Below are positions 60,201-64,000 of a stretch of DNA of 64,000 bases, in pieces. Positions within the stretch are counted from its first letter, which is position 1. Each line of letters starts with the position of its first letter. A program made the translations under genes and the position numbers. This stretch comes from Acidobacteriaceae bacterium (GTDB lineage Bacteria > Acidobacteriota > Terriglobia > Bryobacterales > Bryobacteraceae), in assembly GCA_019240405.1 (NCBI GenBank), contig JAFAYL010000044.1:1-64000 (forward strand). The letters run 5' to 3'. Under the pieces are notes generated by a model that had not been told where the DNA came from, ran no database searches, and saw nothing but the letters and a program-made list of their open reading frames with translations.

Positions 60201-60798
60201 GGCGAGTACTACTTTCGATACGACGCCGTATGCCAATCAGTACCTAACCTTCTGGGTCGTGGTTTGGATGCAATCGCCTGGGGGACAACTGGTGAAAGAG
60301 ATTGTGGGTCACGGTCTCGAACTGATTCCAGGCACGCTGAATTCCATCGCTGATGTGAAAACTGAAAAATACAGCAACAACGTGGGCTTCTACAATTCCG
60401 AATTTTATGTGTTCCCGCAGGATTCTGTCGAAGGGGAACCTTCACCGAGCGCTGAACCGGCCACTGTCGCGATGGATGCGCTCCAGCTTTCCGACTGCCA
60501 TGCCGCTCGCGGGCAAGTGATCGACGCGTCCACTTTGATCAGCGCCGAGAATAATAGCGCCTCAGGCGTGACAGCAATTTTCTACGACGGCGACCCGCAC
60601 GCTGGCGGTACGGCGTTCGGTGTCGAACGCGCCCCTTACGTGGCGGAGAACGGTTTGTACAAGGTAGAGGCGCCGTATTACGCAAGCGCGTGCGGAACAC
60701 ACGAAATATTTGTCGTGGTACACGAGGGATCACCGAACGAGGTTTCGCGAAAATCCGCGCTTACTGTCGATTGCACAGCATCTAAAACGTTAAACTAG
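57268..60798 (+). CDS. Large secreted FG-GAP-like protein, paralogue B
   Basis: 1176 residues from ATG 57268 (AGGAAGGTG before it); the frame open from 57076 lies in the 3' end of paralogue A and is not coding. Signal peptide about 1-24 (LIALFSVCSLVRAQ), same as in the broken copy. It shares the N-terminal SEPDYSKVNDFLDGRRTL and the whole C-terminal two-thirds with paralogue A, but residues about 82-301 differ greatly. Extra FG-GAP-like motifs: ATGDFRGDGFNEIVLV and AVGDFHGDGRREVVIG. The gap after paralogue A is 19 bases, so the two are likely cotranscribed. Confidence 0.87.
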   Translation: MLSSNATSAFLIALFSVCSLVRAQTVTASEPDYSKVNDFLDGRRTLLAINDLEIGGLVLPTSDGTKIDDKSIYTLPGYDPKLKNPAEIFARMFDSPIDTLVYAQGSTIYAVDPVSKQSISLGLDVPADELRKARIATGDFRGDGFNEIVLVLRSGVRIISAVNPFDFSRGLQSGPVWKRKYGTKIDSFALAVGDFHGDGRREVVIGYQDIASNTTLIRVQSLRVDQKTFRLDAADINDSFSPISAAGGSAAAGRFGSTLHDQLILAYYSVQAKQLQIRSFDFDSSLRPVLKHHLVTDLPAGGEVVLKTGRFDPNSPYDQVAMKYNLGRDNVRLGIVTFDNTLKFRLPNFTVAPVACSTPGLAVGNFSRTEPIPQDPSKMQISFKLQLAIETDNCGGRDMGLNIFNVNPPSSPSGEFTVERTQAYTNTTNDPTWLMYLNAPIIAGDVQGRSFILGDPSKVVMEDTDQPSVIAAMPPMHVDFIPPVGSNQPEELNLSAISDGFRTLYETTSSEKFESSTVDTTSWSFGARQSVGSSVEVGDVEAGLGGKVSAATRAAQDLKGIAEKEHGSYTANDFSVHLKTGFSDHVWFTSTRFNIYVYPVIGRKVCPAAKPNCGNNEKVPLTIQYSAPDFSSYEHVDGKLIPWYQPAWEPGNVLSYPANYAQLQQAIPAIDKLSADHTWRTDGSTLTEETKWTTQATDGSSASFDQNYSFEYDLSVVGACCGRLVTGTVSAELNLSGSFGFTNLNKAVATVGKSTGIGVEKPGTFLTPTNYNYPVTPYIFGQPNPPNLVDKVPLDGDVETAGILRTAFVADPARNNAGGWWREAYSSAPDVALNHPSRWEIESLGLENPIPPNCRQVGSRESTMDCAVLGPSFPNKPWNSLFHIMRGFFISSALNPGKGPQLTTAKAGDKLTLQARVYNYSFGQMRSDTEVHVRFYVQPVDNLKVPVGNSRLINDQDVVLSPIPPFSDDDGAPVNWVLASTTFDTTPYANQYLTFWVVVWMQSPGGQLVKEIVGHGLELIPGTLNSIADVKTEKYSNNVGFYNSEFYVFPQDSVEGEPSPSAEPATVAMDALQLSDCHAARGQVIDASTLISAENNSASGVTAIFYDGDPHAGGTAFGVERAPYVAENGLYKVEAPYYASACGTHEIFVVVHEGSPNEVSRKSALTVDCTASKTLN
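58172..60784 (+). repeat. Long direct duplication, right copy (shared part of paralogue B)
   Basis: About 2613 bases matching 54631-57240. A second, shorter shared block of 162 bases lies at 53787-53948 and 57349-57510 and recurs in the broken copy near 51349. Between the shared blocks lie the divergent parts 53949-54630 (A) and 57511-58171 (B). Confidence 0.85.
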
Positions 60799-60844
60799 TT
60801 GCGGTATCCGAAGCGGAAATCAAATCTCCAGGGGCCGCAAGCCC

Positions 60845-62173
60845 GTGAGCAAACCCTGGGAGCGCGTTCGTTGTATCGCGCTGCTGATTCTACTGGCGCT
60901 AAGCACCGCATGTTCGGGCTCGCGGCCGAGAGCCGACAATCCGGCGACAGTAACCGCTTTGATGTGGATGCCGGAATCGAACCGGCTCGATCAAGACATC
61001 GCGCGCGAGTTCACCCAAAAAACCGGCATTTCCGTTCGACTCATTCCCGGTTCTGAATCTGCGCCGCGCCGGCTGGCCCAAGAAATGGCGCTCCTCGAGC
61101 AGGGTTCGAGCGCCGTTGACGTATTTCAAGTGGATACCATTTGGCCCGGAGCCGTTGCAGATTACATGCTTGATTTGAAAGATGTGCTTCGAGACGAGCT
61201 GACCGGCGAATTGCCTCAAGTCGTCGAGAACGCGACTGTAAGCGGCCGTCTCATTGCGGCTCCGTTCTATGTGGATTACAGCATGCTGTATTACCGGACA
61301 GACCTCCTCCAGAAGTACGGGTTTTCTCACCCGCCGCGCACATGGGATGAATTGGAGCTCCAGTCCTCGCGTATCCAAAAAGGCGAGCGCGCGGGCGGCA
61401 GGCAAGATTTTTGGGGCTACATCTGGCAAGGCGCACAATACGAAGGGCTGACTTGCAATGCACTCGAATGGCAATCGTCTCAAGGAGGCAGGAATTTGCT
61501 ATCGCCCGACCATAGTGTCAACGTTGCCAATCCGCGCGCCGTCCGCGCTTTCTCGCGAGCGGCACGATGGGTTGGAACCATTTCACCGCCCGGGGTTGTT
61601 GCATATATCGAAGAGGACTCGCGGAACATTTGGCAGAGCGGAAGAGCCGCATTTCTTCGAAATTGGAGTTATGTTTATCCCCTAGCAAAAAGATCTCGTG
61701 AAGTCGGCAATCGCTTTTCTGTAGCGCCGATGCCGGTTGGGGTTGACCGCCATTCAAGCGTTCTGGGCGGATGGTATTTGGGTGTTTCCAAAAACGCTCC
61801 GCACCGGCGCGAAGCGATTGCGTTCATCAGATATATGACCAGCCGAGAAGCGCAAAAACGCAGAGCCGTCGAGGGCGGATTCTTACCAACCATTTCCTCC
61901 CTATACCAGGATTCGGACGTACTTCGGGCGAATCCATTTCTCGCCGGCATATCGGATGTGCCGAATCGGGTGATAAGGCGGCCAGCTTCGCTTGTCGGCG
62001 CAAAATACGCGCGTGTCTCTGAAGCATACGCGCACGGTGTCCACACGATTCTTACAGGCCAGATCAGTGCGTCGACAGGAGCCGGAAATATTCAATCTGA
62101 GCTTGAGCGCTTAACTGGGTTCAGCAGGCCGGTTGAGGCTTCGGCGAGACCCGTGAAGCAGGAACACCCGTGA
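60845..62173 (+). CDS. Family 1 (sugar-type) ABC solute-binding lipoprotein
   Basis: 442 residues. Lipobox LALSTAC with Cys23. The mature chain has the SBP family 1 pattern: VTALMWMPESNRLDQDIAREFTQKTGISV, QVDTIWPGAVADYMLDLKDVL, YYRTDLLQKYGFSHPPRTWDEL and FAVAPMPVG-like FSVAPMPVGVDRHSSVLGGWYLGVSKNAPHRREAIAFIRYMTS. It binds a sugar or oligosaccharide. No permease gene follows; instead its end overlaps a sensor kinase gene in GTGA. GTG start at 60845. Confidence 0.92.
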   Translation: MSKPWERVRCIALLILLALSTACSGSRPRADNPATVTALMWMPESNRLDQDIAREFTQKTGISVRLIPGSESAPRRLAQEMALLEQGSSAVDVFQVDTIWPGAVADYMLDLKDVLRDELTGELPQVVENATVSGRLIAAPFYVDYSMLYYRTDLLQKYGFSHPPRTWDELELQSSRIQKGERAGGRQDFWGYIWQGAQYEGLTCNALEWQSSQGGRNLLSPDHSVNVANPRAVRAFSRAARWVGTISPPGVVAYIEEDSRNIWQSGRAAFLRNWSYVYPLAKRSREVGNRFSVAPMPVGVDRHSSVLGGWYLGVSKNAPHRREAIAFIRYMTSREAQKRRAVEGGFLPTISSLYQDSDVLRANPFLAGISDVPNRVIRRPASLVGAKYARVSEAYAHGVHTILTGQISASTGAGNIQSELERLTGFSRPVEASARPVKQEHP

Positions 62174-63678
62174 CCATTGGACGCCGGCTGACGCTCGCGT
62201 TCGGCAGTTTGGCGCTGGTGATTGCCGTAGGCGCAGCGGTCACCGGAGCGGAATTTGTCGCGAGCCTGCGCCAGGCCAGAACGTTGACTGCGGGAGCCGA
62301 CAGGGTCATGGCGCTATATCGGGTAGAACGAGATCTAGGCGACATCCGCCGCAAGCTGGATAACGTCACGAATACCCGGGACGCCGCCCTGTTCTCCTCC
62401 ACTGCTCACCTACTTCGACAGGAGCTGTTCGATGACATCGAGCAGGCACTCGCGTTTTTTCGCGAAACAGGAACTCCGGTGCCCGGTACCCTAAGCGCTC
62501 TTCGCGACACCATCAGCGACCAGCTTGAAGCAATGCAGCGCCTGGTTGATGTGAACGACTGGACGGCAATCACGCTACGGCTCGACGGCCAAGTCGAGGG
62601 AATCCTCAACAGTGTCAAAGCAATGGTCGAGCGTGTAAACGCCGATGTAAGTGATCAGCGAATCCGCGCTTCGCTCGAAATTGAAGCCGCTCAGCGGCGC
62701 GCGCAGGTCATATTGGGCTTCACTGCGCTCGCATCACTCGTGATCGCTGTCGCTTTAGGGCTCTATGTAACACGCAGCATCGTGGTTCCTCTTGCGGAAC
62801 TCGAAGCCGCGGCCCTTCAGTTCGCGAAAGGCGATTTCAATGTATCGCTCAATCTTCGCTCGAACGACGAGCTAGCCGAAGTGAGCCGGGCCTTCACGGT
62901 TGCCGGCCGGCAATTGCACGATTATTATTCAGCCCTGAAGCGCTCCAATGAAGCGCTAGAGCAATTTGCGTACGCTGCCAGCCACGATTTACAGGAACCA
63001 CTCCGCACTATTTCCTCCTTCTCAGAACTACTGAAACGAAAATACGGAACTAGCCTCACGTCCGAGGCCAAACAGTATCTGTCCTACCTTAGTGACGCTT
63101 CAACTCAGATGCAGAAACTCGTCGCCGGAATTCTGGAGTATTCGCGTCTGACCACCTTGACCGATCAGCAGGAAGAGTCCGTGGAAACGGAGGACATCGT
63201 AAGATCCGTTCTCAAATACTTGCACGCAGCGATCCAACAAACCCATGCGGTTATAACTCACGATCCTCTCCCGGCAGTGATGGGCAGCGGACCGCAATTA
63301 GTACGCCTGTTCCAGAACTTGATTGGAAATGCAATTAAGTATGGCCGGGATGACACTCCTCCGTGGGTCCAAATTTCAGCTCAAGAGGACGGCGAAATGT
63401 GGCGCTTCTGCATCCAAGACAACGGTATGGGTATCGACCCCAAATATCACGAACAGGTTTTTAAGATGTTCAAACAATTGGAGCGCGGCGGAAAAGGCGG
63501 TGTAGGTCTGGGACTTGCGATTTCGAAGCGCATCGTTGAAAGGCATGGAGGGAGGATTTGGCTCGTCTCAGCCGTGAACCAGGGATCTCGCTTTTATTTC
63601 ACGTTAAGACGCGCCACACCGCGAGGACAGCCGCAACACGCCGGTGCCGAACCGGATCACGCGATGCGGCATTCCTAG
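62170..63678 (+). CDS. Sensor histidine kinase, HAMP type
   Basis: 502 residues. Two membrane segments (about 8-30 and 176-198) flank a periplasmic helical domain of about 145 residues, the four-helix type used by sensors. HAMP follows (about 199-255), then HisKA with YAASHDLQEPLRTISSF (H272), then HATPase with LIGNAIKYGRD, DNGMGIDPKY and GVGLGLAISKRIVERHGG. This kinase domain is of the phytochrome-like HK subgroup. Overlap with the upstream binding lipoprotein suggests the lipoprotein is its sensory input. A response regulator is not found within the window. Confidence 0.93.
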   Translation: MTIGRRLTLAFGSLALVIAVGAAVTGAEFVASLRQARTLTAGADRVMALYRVERDLGDIRRKLDNVTNTRDAALFSSTAHLLRQELFDDIEQALAFFRETGTPVPGTLSALRDTISDQLEAMQRLVDVNDWTAITLRLDGQVEGILNSVKAMVERVNADVSDQRIRASLEIEAAQRRAQVILGFTALASLVIAVALGLYVTRSIVVPLAELEAAALQFAKGDFNVSLNLRSNDELAEVSRAFTVAGRQLHDYYSALKRSNEALEQFAYAASHDLQEPLRTISSFSELLKRKYGTSLTSEAKQYLSYLSDASTQMQKLVAGILEYSRLTTLTDQQEESVETEDIVRSVLKYLHAAIQQTHAVITHDPLPAVMGSGPQLVRLFQNLIGNAIKYGRDDTPPWVQISAQEDGEMWRFCIQDNGMGIDPKYHEQVFKMFKQLERGGKGGVGLGLAISKRIVERHGGRIWLVSAVNQGSRFYFTLRRATPRGQPQHAGAEPDHAMRHS

Positions 63679-64000
63679 TAGATCGGTTTATATCCGTAGA
63701 ACGCTTTATCGCTTCTCATTTTGGCCGTGTGCACATTGAAATCGGTCCCAGGGAGAAGCGAGCGCAATATAAATGCGTCGAAGTCTCGCCCCACGATTTC
63801 AGTATTGCGATAGACTCTTGGCTCGCTCTCCACCTTCTCGTGCTGGCCATCGAAGTCATCCAAGAAAAGCTGCGCTTCTTTGATAGACGGCGCGGCGGCC
63901 GGCTTATTGGAATTCAAGCGCAATGTAACTGCCTCGGCCGCGTAGGAGCGAATCAGTTTAGGCCAGTACTTATCGAAGAGCCCGGTACTAGCGAACGCAT
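63675..64000 (-). CDS. ARPP-1/DUF6569-like protein (5' partial)
   Basis: The frame is open from the right edge to the stop at 63675-63677. The visible part includes FDKYWPKLIRSYAAEAV and FLDDFDGQHEKVESEP, a pattern I recall from the ARPP-1 (DUF6569) family, of unknown biochemical role. The start lies beyond the window. It overlaps the kinase gene end by 4 bases, convergent. Confidence 0.55.
   Translation of the reverse strand, partial: AFASTGLFDKYWPKLIRSYAAEAVTLRLNSNKPAAAPSIKEAQLFLDDFDGQHEKVESEPRVYRNTEIVGRDFDAFILRSLLPGTDFNVHTAKMRSDKAFYGYKPIY

Noticed and set aside
60832-60848. 14 bases CGCAAGCCCGTGAG shared with the variable arm of tRNA-Leu, possible att-like remnant
   Set aside because: A 14-base match is expected several times by chance in 64 kb, and no integrase or matching flanks exist.

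Overview
The window is a chromosomal segment from a moderately GC-rich, Gram-negative-type bacterium. It has outer-membrane lipoproteins, an RND outer-membrane factor, DsbD, Tat- and Sec-type leaders and many secreted proteins. The gene content suggests Acidobacteriota (Solibacter/Bryobacter-like soil bacteria): a fused E1 alpha/beta 2-oxoacid dehydrogenase, a PEGA-domain Ser/Thr kinase, a zwf-opcA-pgl set, a truncated TPR gene and large FG-GAP-type secreted proteins. This assignment is inference from gene content; no rRNA is present.

Layout. 1-3.2 kb: 3' part of a membrane acyltransferase, then an OmpR-type two-component pair. 3.2-11.5 kb: proteostasis block clpB, htrA/degP and lon (with a clear terminator between htrA and lon), then convergent guaB. 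11.6-20.9 kb: PEGA kinase-like protein with an altered catalytic loop, a polytopic GT-C-like protein, DUF2127 protein, S58 peptidase, MFS transporter overlapping a myo-inositol oxygenase gene, and fused E1 dehydrogenase. 21-25.1 kb: frameshifted ankyrin gene, citrate synthase, serS. 25.3-33.2 kb: secreted stalk-like protein, sugar-binding lipoprotein, gnd, and the opposing zwf-opcA-pgl-capA operon (oxidative pentose phosphate branch), then an atypical receiver. 33.3-36.4 kb: RND outer-membrane factor and a toxin-antitoxin patch (PIN remnant, ParE/antitoxin pair, orphan HicB-like gene). 36.4-45.6 kb: S10 peptidase, membrane protein, Gfo/Idh/MocA oxidoreductase, YHS-containing P1B ATPase, pyrophosphatase, ABC exporter. 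45.6-49.5 kb: yceD-rpmF-plsX, a DsbD-like gene and tRNA-Leu(UAG). 49.6-51.2 kb: PBP4-type DD-peptidase.

51.2-60.8 kb is the most unusual part. A broken mosaic copy and two intact, closely spaced copies of a ~1175-residue secreted protein (FG-GAP-like beta-propeller, uncharacterised middle region, Ig-like C-terminus) lie with a secreted M23-like peptidase gene. The two intact copies are nearly the same over their last ~870 codons but differ strongly over a ~220-codon block near the N-terminus. The broken copy joins the leader of one to the propeller block of the other, which points to recombination among paralogues. I do not recognise the family's function.

60.8-64 kb: a sugar-type binding lipoprotein gene overlaps a sensor kinase gene by four bases, suggesting a binding-protein-linked sensory system. 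A convergent gene runs off the right edge. No CRISPR array, rRNA, complete insertion sequence or prophage was seen, and no gene-free stretch exceeds 300 bases once broken genes are counted.
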